Of a stretch of 22,345 bases of DNA, positions 8,134 to 14,917 are shown in pieces. Position numbers and translations under genes: made by a program. Under the pieces are notes generated by a model. The model saw only the letters and a list, made by a program, of their open reading frames with translations. It made no database searches and was not told the origin of the DNA. Every line of letters starts with the position of its first letter. Positions within the stretch are counted from its first letter, which is position 1. The stretch is from an archaeon (GTDB lineage: Archaea; Asgardarchaeota; Hermodarchaeia; Hermodarchaeales; Hermodarchaeaceae): contig JABXGU010000555.1 of the NCBI GenBank assembly GCA_016550415.1, forward strand, positions 1-22,345, in the 5' to 3' direction.

Positions 8134-9171
8134 CTACTTGGATAGGATGCGATGTATATCCAGTATATCAGATAGTAAAGCATAGCCGGTTGCTGCTTTT
8201 CCTGCACCAGGACCTATGATTGTCACATCGCCTAGATACTTGGTAGAATAAGTGATAGCATTAGTTGCCCCCATAACTGAGGCGAGAGGGTGAGTCAAAT
8301 CAATTTTCTCTGGTCTAACATAAGCCTCTACTGAGCCATCCCGCGTTAATTTAGCTGCAGCAATTAATTTCCAACGCTTACCTCCAGTCTTCGCGTTTTC
8401 AATGTCACTTCTAGATATCTTTGTGATACCCTGACAGGGAATGTGATCCTTAGTTAGCTGTCCTCCTAAAACCACATTGGCCAGTATTAATATTTTAGCG
8501 AGGGCATCATGACCTTCTACATCAGCCGTAGGATCTGATTCAGCGTAGCCAAGTTCCTGAGCTTGCTTCAGGGCTTCAGAATAGCTTAAACCGTTCTCCA
8601 TTTCTGTGAGAATATAATTTGTAGTTCCATTCACAATTCCCCGTACAGCACTAATACCCGCACCTGCTAAATTTCGTACTCCGAGAGTAATAGCAGGAGT
8701 ACCACTCAACACAGTTCCCTCAAATCTTATTTCAACGCCATTTTTCTTTGCAAGTTCTAGCAATTCCTTTGCAGCTAAAGCAACTGGTCCCTTATTTGTC
8801 ATGACAACATGCTTGCCATTATTGAGTGCTGTTTTGACATGAGATATCGCAGGTTCGCCTGTATTGATATCAGTCCACGAAGCCTCCACAATTAGATTGG
8901 CATTCGTATCAGTGATTGTCTTAATGCTGTCCCAACCCTTAGTGCCTTCATCGTAGCTGTCAATCTTCCCACTATCCTTAACGAGTTCCAATAATTTCTG
9001 AAGATCAAGACCTTTAGGATTGTATACAGAACCCTTCTGTTTATCAGAAATTGCTACAACTTTGAACTCCAAGCCATAAAGATTTTTGAGCAAATTACAT
9101 TCTTCAACCAGAATCTCAGCTAAACCTTGACCCACAATGCCAAAACCGATAAATGCGATTTTGAACTCCAT
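8134..9171 (-). CDS. hom: Homoserine dehydrogenase
   Basis: The 345-residue enzyme should reduce aspartate 4-semialdehyde to homoserine with NAD(P)H, the branch point to threonine and methionine. Visible marks are the Rossmann loop GFGIVGQG (residues 8-15), the conserved VMTNKGPVAL region, NGTTNYIL, the substrate-binding stretch YAESDPTADVEGHDALAKI, and a late GPGAG. There is no C-terminal ACT domain and no aspartokinase fusion, as in many archaeal forms, so feedback control by threonine through an ACT domain is not expected. The ribosome-binding site AGGGTG lies about 12 bases before the ATG. It is the first gene of an apparent two-gene unit with the AOR gene. Confidence 0.94.
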   Translation of the reverse strand: MEFKIAFIGFGIVGQGLAEILVEECNLLKNLYGLEFKVVAISDKQKGSVYNPKGLDLQKLLELVKDSGKIDSYDEGTKGWDSIKTITDTNANLIVEASWTDINTGEPAISHVKTALNNGKHVVMTNKGPVALAAKELLELAKKNGVEIRFEGTVLSGTPAITLGVRNLAGAGISAVRGIVNGTTNYILTEMENGLSYSEALKQAQELGYAESDPTADVEGHDALAKILILANVVLGGQLTKDHIPCQGITKISRSDIENAKTGGKRWKLIAAAKLTRDGSVEAYVRPEKIDLTHPLASVMGATNAITYSTKYLGDVTIIGPGAGKAATGYALLSDILDIHRILSK

Positions 9172-9254
9172 AAATCATACACCCTGAAATTTGAAAGAGA
9201 ATCGGTCGCATACTATACAGATGTTCAGTGCATCGCTAATCCACTTTTACCTTA

Positions 9255-9262
9255 TTATATAA
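9255..9262 (-). promoter_or_regulatory. TATA box of the hom-aor unit
   Basis: The minus-strand TTATATAA here is the best TATA match in the window. It would set the transcript start near 9232, giving a leader of about 60 bases before the hom ATG. Confidence 0.5.
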
Positions 9263-9290
9263 CTAATGGTACCTAAGTATCTTGACGCTC

Positions 9291-9833
9291 CTAGATTCGT
9301 CTATAATTTAGGATTTGATCTTCTTGAAGGCTTCCAAAGTGGAGAAGTGTTTTCTGAATCGACTCAATATATTGGAAACGTGTTTGTGCAATGAGTTTCA
9401 TAATAGCTTCAGCATCCATATGACTCGGATAAATCGAAAATAACCCATCAGCCTTCAAAACACGATGAATCTCACTCAAGAGAGTCAACCTATCCTTCTC
9501 TGAAAAATAGTGAGAATGAATCACATCATAGAGTAGAACCGTGTCAACAGCTTCATCATCTAAGGGAATAACCAACTTACCTGAAGTCTGAATAATTTCT
9601 ATATTCCCAAGATTCTCTTGAGCTGCCCGCTCCCTAAGTTCACTAAGAACCTCTGCACTCTTATCCAACGCATAAATCCTCCCTTCCACCCCGACAATAC
9701 GAGCAGCGGGAATCACATAATAACCGGGACCGCACCCAAAATCCAAAACCTGCTGATTCGACTGAAGACCAACCTCTTCTAGAAATGGCTCAGCCAATTC
9801 CTTCAACCAGAGCTCAACATCACCGTTCATCAT
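9291..9833 (-). CDS. Class I SAM-dependent methyltransferase
   Basis: The protein of about 180 residues has a Rossmann methyltransferase core. Motif I is VLDFGCGPGYY (the S-adenosylmethionine glycine loop), followed by an acidic strand end RIYALDKSAEVL that should hold the ribose, and DTVLLYDVIHSHY as the post-motif region. A late helix-strand pair RVLKADGLFSIYPS matches the family. The substrate is unknown; the family includes enzymes acting on small molecules, quinones and proteins. ATG 9833 or the adjacent ATG 9830 is preferred over a TTG at 9839, because AAGGGT at 9844-9839 then has normal spacing. It is divergent from the TPR gene and shares its upstream region. Confidence 0.85.
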   Translation of the reverse strand: MMNGDVELWLKELAEPFLEEVGLQSNQQVLDFGCGPGYYVIPAARIVGVEGRIYALDKSAEVLSELRERAAQENLGNIEIIQTSGKLVIPLDDEAVDTVLLYDVIHSHYFSEKDRLTLLSEIHRVLKADGLFSIYPSHMDAEAIMKLIAQTRFQYIESIQKTLLHFGSLQEDQILNYRRI

Positions 9834-9845
9834 AGTCAACCCTTG

Positions 9846-9880
9846 TATGATGACTTTAGATGTAGTTAAATATCATCATA
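9846..9880. promoter_or_regulatory. Shared upstream region with an 8-bp inverted repeat
   Basis: TATGATGA (9846-9853) and TCATCATA (9873-9880) are exact reverse complements 19 bases apart, in the gap between the divergent methyltransferase and TPR genes. TAGTTAAATATC in between could serve as a TATA element in either direction. The arrangement would let one regulator act on both genes, but there is no independent support. Confidence 0.35.
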
Positions 9881-9897
9881 AATTAATTAGCTAAATG

Positions 9898-9936
9898 AGG
9901 GAGGATTCAATTATGCCGACAGGTATCAGCGATTAA
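9898..9936 (+). promoter_or_regulatory. Strong ribosome-binding site and ATG followed by an in-frame TAA
   Basis: AGGGAGGA (9898-9905) is followed 7 bases later by ATG at 9913, in the same frame as the TPR protein. Seven codons later (MPTGISD) comes TAA at 9934-9936, and the TPR sequence resumes at once. This looks like the true start of the TPR gene, now closed by one stop codon. Confidence 0.65.
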
Positions 9937-9981
9937 AAGGACGAGGCTATATGGCTTGAAAAGGGATCCGCTTACTTAGAG

Positions 9982-10257
9982 TTGGAGGAGTACAACAAGG
10001 CAATTGAATGTTTTCAAAAAGCGGTAGAAATCAATCCCAAGTCTGTTGAAGCATGGTTTGGTAGGGGAGTGGCTTTAAGAGGATTGGGTAAGTTACACGG
10101 AGCGGTTGCATGTTTTCAAAAAGCGGTAGAAATCGACCCAGAGCATGGATCATCATGGATTGGCATGGGAATGGCCTTAAGAGATTTGGGCGAACACGGT
10201 AAGGCAAAGAAATGTTTTCAAAAAGCTGAAAGGCTGGCAGCATCATTCAGGAAATAG
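9982..10257 (+). CDS. Small TPR-repeat protein, 5' end interrupted by a stop codon
   Basis: Three tetratricopeptide units of 34 residues are visible. They share the consensus GxALRxLG...A..CFQKA(V)EI(N/D)P and form helical pairs that bind partner proteins. The first unit begins before the TTG at 9982: the frame from 9937 reads KDEAIWLEKGSAYLELEEY, which is needed for a complete repeat. The frame is closed by TAA at 9934, seven codons after a well-placed ATG at 9913. The gene is therefore either a recent pseudogene, a sequencing artefact, or translated from an internal weak start that loses half of the first repeat. The 3' end, KAERLAASFRK, is intact. Function is not assignable beyond protein-protein interaction. 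Confidence 0.7.
   Translation: MEEYNKAIECFQKAVEINPKSVEAWFGRGVALRGLGKLHGAVACFQKAVEIDPEHGSSWIGMGMALRDLGEHGKAKKCFQKAERLAASFRK
10008..10236 (+). repeat. 102-bp DNA-level repeats encoding TPR units
   Basis: The 25-base stretch at 10008-10032 recurs exactly at 10110-10134, and a diverged copy begins at 10212. The period is exactly 102 bases, or 34 codons. Such identity at the DNA level suggests recent duplication or gene conversion within the TPR gene. Confidence 0.75.
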
Positions 10258-10309
10258 GACAAGTACCATACCAAGTTCTTTTAACATCTAATATGAGAGG
10301 TACTCTAGG

Positions 10310-10567
10310 ATGTGCACTATTGTGTCTTCGGAACCACAATGTAAGATATGCGGCGCAAAAATTGATGCTTTAAGCAGTAATATGCAGGGAGGTGGCACAA
10401 AGCAGTACTATGGCTTGTGCGAATGCGGCAAAAGAAGACACCGCATATGCGAAGAATGCGCAGAAAGAATTGCATACTCATGTGCCAAAACCCTCTGCCA
10501 AGAATGTGGCTTCCCCATACTCGTTGAGTACTATGACACACAGACAGGAAAAACCACTAAGTACTAG
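10310..10567 (+). CDS. Small zinc-binding protein of unknown function
   Basis: The 85-residue protein has ten cysteines, eight of them in CxxC or CxC pairs: CKIC (residues 11-14), CEC and CEEC in the middle, then CAKTLCQECGF. One or two zinc sites are likely, in a RING-like or zinc-ribbon-like arrangement; the HRICEECAERI part is reminiscent of small treble-clef proteins. The start is supported by GAGAGG 9 bases upstream. It is not part of an enzyme family I recognise. It sits between the TPR gene and an unknown gene on the same strand, each with a gap of 50-110 bases, so cotranscription is uncertain. An inverted repeat flanks the gene (see findings). Confidence 0.7.
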   Translation: MCTIVSSEPQCKICGAKIDALSSNMQGGGTKQYYGLCECGKRRHRICEECAERIAYSCAKTLCQECGFPILVEYYDTQTGKTTKY

Positions 10568-10676
10568 TACCTCTCGCAAGAGAAATACTGCATTCCGGGA
10601 ATTATTAGCGTGTTGCTTATAGAATTCCTAATAATAATTTTAAACCGAACCGATAGATTACTAATTGGTGATTAAA

Positions 10677-11108
10677 ATGACGATACCTAATCAGGAATTC
10701 GCAGCCAAAGTTGCTAGGGCATGGAATAAATATTTTGAAATGCTTGAAGACCCATCACATCCAGAAACAGAAGACTATTTCATGTCTACTATCGAATCAT
10801 TTGTAAAACCCCTAGAAACACTTGCCAGCGAGTATCCTGCTGATGCTACAGGCGCTGATGCTGTTAGAGGAGCAACACTTAGAGTGATAAAAAATCAACT
10901 AAAAATAGGTAAGTTAAATCCGTTTCTCGAAGAAATAATTGTTGCAGGATCTCTTAACATAGCCTATTTCGTTGGGCACCCTGATGCACCATTAACTGAT
11001 AAACAATACAAAAAAACAGAATACTATGAGGTAGGGCAAGAATTACGTGGAGAAGGTATTACATACCTAAAACCATTAATCCAAATTATACTTGATACAA
11101 TCAGGTAG
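10677..11108 (+). CDS. Hypothetical protein
   Basis: I do not recognise this protein of about 143 residues. It is predicted soluble, mostly helical, acidic in its first half, with no cysteine, no signal peptide and no membrane segment. A run VARAWNKYFEML near the start and the ending ITYLKPLIQIILDTIR look like amphipathic helices. ATG 10677 is chosen because GGTGAT (10667-10672) then has archaeal ribosome-binding spacing; TTG 10665 and GTG 10668 are in frame but would overlap that site. A TATA-like TTTTAAA lies near 10638-10644. Base composition is A/T-rich like its upstream neighbours and unlike the TFB gene that follows on the other strand. Confidence 0.7.
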   Translation: MTIPNQEFAAKVARAWNKYFEMLEDPSHPETEDYFMSTIESFVKPLETLASEYPADATGADAVRGATLRVIKNQLKIGKLNPFLEEIIVAGSLNIAYFVGHPDAPLTDKQYKKTEYYEVGQELRGEGITYLKPLIQIILDTIR

Positions 11109-11210
11109 ACCACCTGTTCATGAAAACTAGAAGTACAATGTCTTACACATCGTAGTATCATTTGAAAATTCTCGAAACAGAGAGGATTAATAGTAATCAA
11201 TCCTTAATGC

Positions 11211-12170
11211 TCAAATCTCAACTTCTAACCCGAGTTCTCTTACGAGTTCCTTGTATCTGTTGCGGACTGTGACTTCTGTTACTCTGCTTACTTCTGCGAT
11301 TTCTCTTTGTGTTCGGCGTTCGCCTTCTTGTATTGATGCGATGTATAGGCTTGCGGCTGCTAGTCCTGTTGGGTCTTTTCCTGCTGTGATGCCTAGTTTT
11401 CGGGCGTCATTGATGATTGTTGCTGCTTTGCGTTGGACGGCGCCGCTTAGTTGGAGGGCTTGTGAGAAGCGTGGGATGAAGTCTGTGGGTGATGCTATGG
11501 GGATTCGGACTTCTAGTTCGCGTAGGAGTAGTCGGTAGCAGCGTCCGAGTTCTTTTCTGTTGATTCTGCTGTGGTGTGCGATTTCGTCGAGTGTTCGGGG
11601 GACTTGGCGGAGTCTGCATGCAGCGTAGACGCATGATGCTATCATTGCTTCTATGCTGCGTCCGCGTATGAGTTGGTGTTCTATGGCGCGGCGGTATAGG
11701 ATTGCTGCGGCTTCTTTGACTGTTCGTGGTACACCGAGTTGGCTGGTGAGACGGTCCAGTTCGCTCATAGCATAGGCTAGGTTTCGGTCGATGCTGGAGT
11801 GAACGCGTGTACGGATTTGCCATTTTCTTAGCCGGTATATCTGGGCTCGGCGGCTGGGCGCGAGTTTCTTGCCGTAGGCGTCACGGTTGCGCCAGTCGAT
11901 CATTGTGCTGAGTCCTTTGTCGTGGACTGTGTAGGTCATGGGGCTGCCGACGCGGCTGCGTTTGTCTCGTTCTTCGCTGGTGAAGGCGCGCCATTCGGGG
12001 CCTTGGTCAAGCATGTGAGCGTCTAGTACTAGCCCACAGTTTCCGCATATGATTTCTCCGCGGTTTGTATCGCGGATGACATCTTTATTTCCACAGTCGG
12101 GGCAACGAAATGAAGACCTATGAGGATTGTGAGATGCTCTTTCCTTTATTCTTGGGGTTTGTTTTGCCAT
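11211..12170 (-). CDS. tfb: Transcription initiation factor IIB (TFB)
   Basis: The 319-residue protein is a complete archaeal TFB, which binds TATA-bound TBP and the B-recognition element and recruits RNA polymerase. The zinc ribbon uses C23, C26, C42 and C45 (CPDC...CGNC). It is followed by the B-reader/B-linker region with GPEWRAFTSEERDKRSRVGSP, then two cyclin-like repeats (about 120-215 and 216-315), the second ending in a helix-turn-helix TQREIAEVSRVTEVTVRNRYKE-type segment (recognition helix EVTVRNRYKEL). The start is firm: AAGGAGG lies about 12 bases upstream. The gene is much richer in G+C (about 53-68 percent in sampled lines, against 30-40 percent upstream) and strongly A/C-biased on its coding strand. 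Archaea often carry several TFBs, so this may be one of a set. Confidence 0.96.
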   Translation of the reverse strand: MAKQTPRIKERASHNPHRSSFRCPDCGNKDVIRDTNRGEIICGNCGLVLDAHMLDQGPEWRAFTSEERDKRSRVGSPMTYTVHDKGLSTMIDWRNRDAYGKKLAPSRRAQIYRLRKWQIRTRVHSSIDRNLAYAMSELDRLTSQLGVPRTVKEAAAILYRRAIEHQLIRGRSIEAMIASCVYAACRLRQVPRTLDEIAHHSRINRKELGRCYRLLLRELEVRIPIASPTDFIPRFSQALQLSGAVQRKAATIINDARKLGITAGKDPTGLAAASLYIASIQEGERRTQREIAEVSRVTEVTVRNRYKELVRELGLEVEI

Positions 12171-12421
12171 ACCCTTTCTTCCTCCTTTTTCATACGAAGA
12201 TGGTGTGGTGTGGAGAGTGGACTATTTGTGTGAGCGTCTCCCACGCCTTAAAAGAGAAGGTTATCTTGGTCTTTTTCATTGTCCGTGGGTGGATGACGAT
12301 AACTCTTTAGATTGGTTTTTTGTTGAAAGTATCCCCGTTGGTTTGGCGAAACCCTTTTAAGGCTTCCCATAAGAAAGCGGCGTCTCAGCCTTTTAAACCT
12401 TTCTTTTAATGTCTAGTGCAT
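12171..12421 (-). promoter_or_regulatory. Upstream region of tfb with three TATA-like boxes
   Basis: This 251-base gap between the methionine aminopeptidase stop and the tfb start holds no convincing gene. Read on the minus strand it has three similar elements: GGTTTAAAAGG (12399-12389), CCTTAAAAGG (12362-12353) and CTCTTTTAAGG (12255-12245). The last would give a leader of about 50-60 bases for tfb. The repeated elements suggest several start sites or an unrecognised short transcript. Confidence 0.4.
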
Positions 12422-13432
12422 CTAATTTGTAGTGATTTCAGCACCATCTTTTGTGACAAGGAATGTATGCTCTGTCTGTGCTACTTTGCTCCCTGCAATA
12501 TCTGCTAGTACGCTGTATTGGTGTAGGACTCCTTTAGTTGTGAGTTCCCGTAGACCGAGGGCAAGGCTGAGTTTTGGTATATGTTTAGCGATGTAGCGGC
12601 GGCTGAAGGGCAGGCTTTTGAATTCCTTGGCTGCAAGGCGTATGATTTTTCGGGCGCCTTGGTTTCTGAGCGGTATGCGGACAGGGTTAAGACTGAAAAT
12701 GAGATATTGCCCAGTTTCGTGTACGCTTCCGCTGCCTGTGCTGGCAAAGGTTTCAAGGGCAAAGGCTTCTCCTTCTTCGAGTGTGGCGCCGTGAGGAACG
12801 GTGATATTGGGAAGGCTTTTCGGTCCGTGTAGGAGGTATTCGTCTAGTTGGTGGCCGCTAAGGTCCCTTATTGGGCGGTAACCGTATCCCTTGATGGTGT
12901 CTTCTATTAGTTTGCCAAGGTCTTTTGCTTTGGCTTTTGGTTTGACCAGTTCGAGGGCTTTTTCTAGGGCTTCTCGACTCGCTACTACAAGATTATCTAG
13001 GGTGGAATCAAAGCTTATCGTGAGAGCAGTATCAGCAATGAAGCCATCGATATGGACACCAATATCTAATTTGACGATGTCGCCTTCCTGAATTGTAGTT
13101 GTGTCTTCTTCTGGACTGGAGTAATGGGCAGCTACTTCATTGATTGAGATGTTTGTGGGAAATGCGATGCCCCCACCTAATTCAATGATACGAGCTTCTG
13201 AGGCTTCACAGAGATCAAGCGCCCGGGAACCAATTTTGATCATGGAGGCGATTTCTTCTCGAACTTGACGGGCGATTTTACCAGCTCTGCGATATTTGTC
13301 TTCCTTAGATTCTTCCTCATCAGAAGGTTCAGGAACTTCTGCGGCGGGCTTGGGTGAAGTTTCAGCAGTTTCTTCTGAGGGGGCTTTAGAAGGTTTTGGC
13401 TGCTTTTCTTTGGCGGGCTTGCGTTTGGCCAT
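12422..13432 (-). CDS. map: Methionine aminopeptidase, type II, with charged N-terminal extension
   Basis: The 336-residue enzyme removes the initiator methionine from new proteins. Residues ~47-336 match archaeal MetAP2. The five metal ligands are visible as D123 and D134 (KLDIGVHIDGFIAD), H194 (SGHQL), E227 (ALETF) and E321 (QTEHTF), with the substrate-contact H103 in NEVAAHY. The first ~46 residues are an added low-complexity tail of Lys, Glu, Pro and Ser, basic first and acidic later. Most archaeal forms lack such a tail; eukaryotic MetAP2 carries charged N-terminal blocks. The ribosome-binding site TAGGA lies about 11 bases before the ATG. It diverges from the Roadblock gene and precedes tfb on the same strand. 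Confidence 0.95.
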   Translation of the reverse strand: MAKRKPAKEKQPKPSKAPSEETAETSPKPAAEVPEPSDEEESKEDKYRRAGKIARQVREEIASMIKIGSRALDLCEASEARIIELGGGIAFPTNISINEVAAHYSSPEEDTTTIQEGDIVKLDIGVHIDGFIADTALTISFDSTLDNLVVASREALEKALELVKPKAKAKDLGKLIEDTIKGYGYRPIRDLSGHQLDEYLLHGPKSLPNITVPHGATLEEGEAFALETFASTGSGSVHETGQYLIFSLNPVRIPLRNQGARKIIRLAAKEFKSLPFSRRYIAKHIPKLSLALGLRELTTKGVLHQYSVLADIAGSKVAQTEHTFLVTKDGAEITTN

Positions 13433-13480
13433 TGTTGTCTTTTTCCTACTCAGTTTGGTTGCGTCAGTTGGTGGAGTGTT

Positions 13481-13543
13481 CTTTAAGGTTTATGCTGAAT
13501 GAGTGAAATGTTTCCATGATGAGATTTATGATTGACTATAAAG
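13481..13543. promoter_or_regulatory. Divergent promoters of map and the Roadblock gene
   Basis: AACCTTAAAG on the minus strand (13490-13481) is placed to start the map transcript near 13456. ACTATAAAG on the plus strand (13535-13543) is placed to start the Roadblock transcript near 13565. Both give leaders of about 25-30 bases. Confidence 0.45.
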
Positions 13544-13593
13544 ACAAATACAATTTTTAGGTCTTCAGGGTATATTCGAGAAAGGGAAGAACA

Positions 13594-13968
13594 TTGTCTG
13601 CTACAGCGAAACGTTTACAGGATATGCTCAGGCAGATGGAAAGTACTACACCAGGTATTGAAGCGAGTGCCGTTGTGACCGCTCAAGGGCTCCCAATTGT
13701 AGCGGCGATGCCCCAGACAATTAATGAGGCTATTGTTGCGGCAATGACAGCTGCTCTTGTAGGAGTTGCTGAACGCGCTTTATCTGAAATTCCACGTGGC
13801 AATTTACAGCAGGTCACTATCGAAGCAGAAAATGGATATATTATTTTGAAAGGAGCAGGACCCAACGCAATTCTTACATCATTGGTGAAAAAGAGTGCTA
13901 ATCTGGGTATGGTTTTTCTTGTTATGAAACGTTACAGCAAGGAAATCGCCACAATATTGGGTTCCTAA
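13594..13968 (+). CDS. Roadblock/LC7 domain protein
   Basis: The 124-residue protein is a single Roadblock/LC7 domain. It has an N-terminal helix (KRLQDMLRQMESTTPGIEAS), a strand VVTAQGLPIVAAMP, a long Ala-rich helix INEAIVAAMTAALVGVAERAL, and a C-terminal half with the strand pair VTIEAENGYIILKGAGP and a closing helix. These proteins dimerise and bind small GTPases; MglB is the bacterial model, acting as a GTPase-activating partner of MglA. The start is TTG at 13594, supported by GGGA about 8 bases upstream. A MglA-like small GTPase is encoded 6.4 kb away at 20349, a plausible but unproven partner. The gene appears monocistronic with its own promoter. Confidence 0.9.
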   Translation: MSATAKRLQDMLRQMESTTPGIEASAVVTAQGLPIVAAMPQTINEAIVAAMTAALVGVAERALSEIPRGNLQQVTIEAENGYIILKGAGPNAILTSLVKKSANLGMVFLVMKRYSKEIATILGS

Positions 13969-14059
13969 TAGCACCTGATTCCTTAGGTTCTCAGGAAAGG
14001 CAATTCTATTTAATTCATTTTAACAAGATATTCTGATTTATTCTTATGACTTGAAAGGT

Positions 14060-14133
14060 GGCGGCTCTGGTTCGCCCGTCGTTCACTTCATTCTTTTCGT
14101 CAGTGCTTCTTCAGGATCGTCATCATAGCCGCC
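14060..14133. repeat. Inverted repeat GGCGGCT/AGCCGCC in the gap before tmk's end
   Basis: TGGCGGCT (14059-14066) and AGCCGCCA (14127-14134) are exact reverse complements about 60 bases apart. On the minus strand the enclosed part begins ATGATGA and contains two CTGA tetramers, which resemble C and D boxes, but the spacing is not that of a normal guide RNA. It lies downstream of both the Roadblock gene and the thymidylate kinase gene. Confidence 0.35.
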
Positions 14134-14155
14134 AATCTTCTAGAAGCGGTTGTTG

Positions 14156-14755
14156 CTACTTAAGGCTTCTTAGAAGTGGTTCTACTACTGCACGAATTTT
14201 TTCTTGAACTTCGCGGATTGGAATTCCTGCCTCGATAATAGTGAAATTCTTTTCTTGGGCTCGATTGAGGAAAACTTGGCGTACTTTCTTTAGGAAGGCA
14301 ACATATTCAAATTTTTCACGGAACCCCTGTTTTCTTTTACGACCCAAACCTGTGGATGGCGGTACATCTAGAAGGATAGTGAGGTCCGGTGAGATGGCGA
14401 AGTGGTTGATTGTAGCTACCCAATCTAGGGGAAGCCCAGAAGATGACTGATAGGCAATGGACGATTCAACATATCGATCACTAATTACTACAAATCCTTT
14501 ATTCAAAGCAGGATTAATTTGCCGTTGGGTATGTTTGACCCGATCTGCCGCAAAGAGCAAGGCATCAGTTGCTGGTGGTATGGTCTTGTCACGAAGGATA
14601 CGTCGAATAAGTCTACCAATTTCAGAATCAGTTGGTTCATGTGTTGAAAGTACTGGGAGATTTTGTAGCGTCACCCATTCAGCAAGTCGTTTTGTATGAG
14701 TAGTTGTACCACTTCCATCGATGCCCTCAATTGCGATGAAAATACCACGCACCAT
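14156..14755 (-). CDS. tmk: Thymidylate kinase
   Basis: The protein of about 199 residues phosphorylates dTMP to dTDP with ATP. It has the P-loop IEGIDGSGTTT, the substrate motif THEPTDSEIGRLIR with the conserved Glu-Pro, ALLFAADRVKHTQ, and the DRY motif in ISDRYVESSIAYQSSSG. The lid region KRKQGFREKFEYV follows. The start at 14755 (MVRGIFIAIEG) is preferred over an ATG two codons upstream, since GAAGGT is then about 7 bases away rather than touching the codon. A TATA-like CCTTAAAC lies near 14806-14815 on the minus strand. Length and motifs are complete. Confidence 0.94.
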   Translation of the reverse strand: MVRGIFIAIEGIDGSGTTTHTKRLAEWVTLQNLPVLSTHEPTDSEIGRLIRRILRDKTIPPATDALLFAADRVKHTQRQINPALNKGFVVISDRYVESSIAYQSSSGLPLDWVATINHFAISPDLTILLDVPPSTGLGRKRKQGFREKFEYVAFLKKVRQVFLNRAQEKNFTIIEAGIPIREVQEKIRAVVEPLLRSLK

Positions 14756-14917
14756 TTTCATTACCTTCTATCCATAATGCTGCAACGCCGACAACATCAT
14801 GAAAGAGTTTAAGGTTTTCTAAAATGAGATGTATATGATTTACTGTTGAAACAAAGAGGAGATTGCAGTTTTTTGACAATTGAGCCAATTTTTGCTTCTT
14901 CCATCTTCACGATTTCA

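Noticed and set aside
11407..11823. A 138-codon open frame overlapping tfb on the same strand, rich in Arg, Pro, Thr and Ser
   Set aside because: It lies entirely inside tfb in another frame. Its composition is what A/C-rich coding DNA gives when shifted by one base, and no domain is visible.
14060..14133. A C/D box guide RNA on the minus strand
   Set aside because: The ATGATGA and CTGA boxes are present, but only 5 bases separate the first pair, too few for a guide sequence. It is kept only as an unexplained structured stretch.
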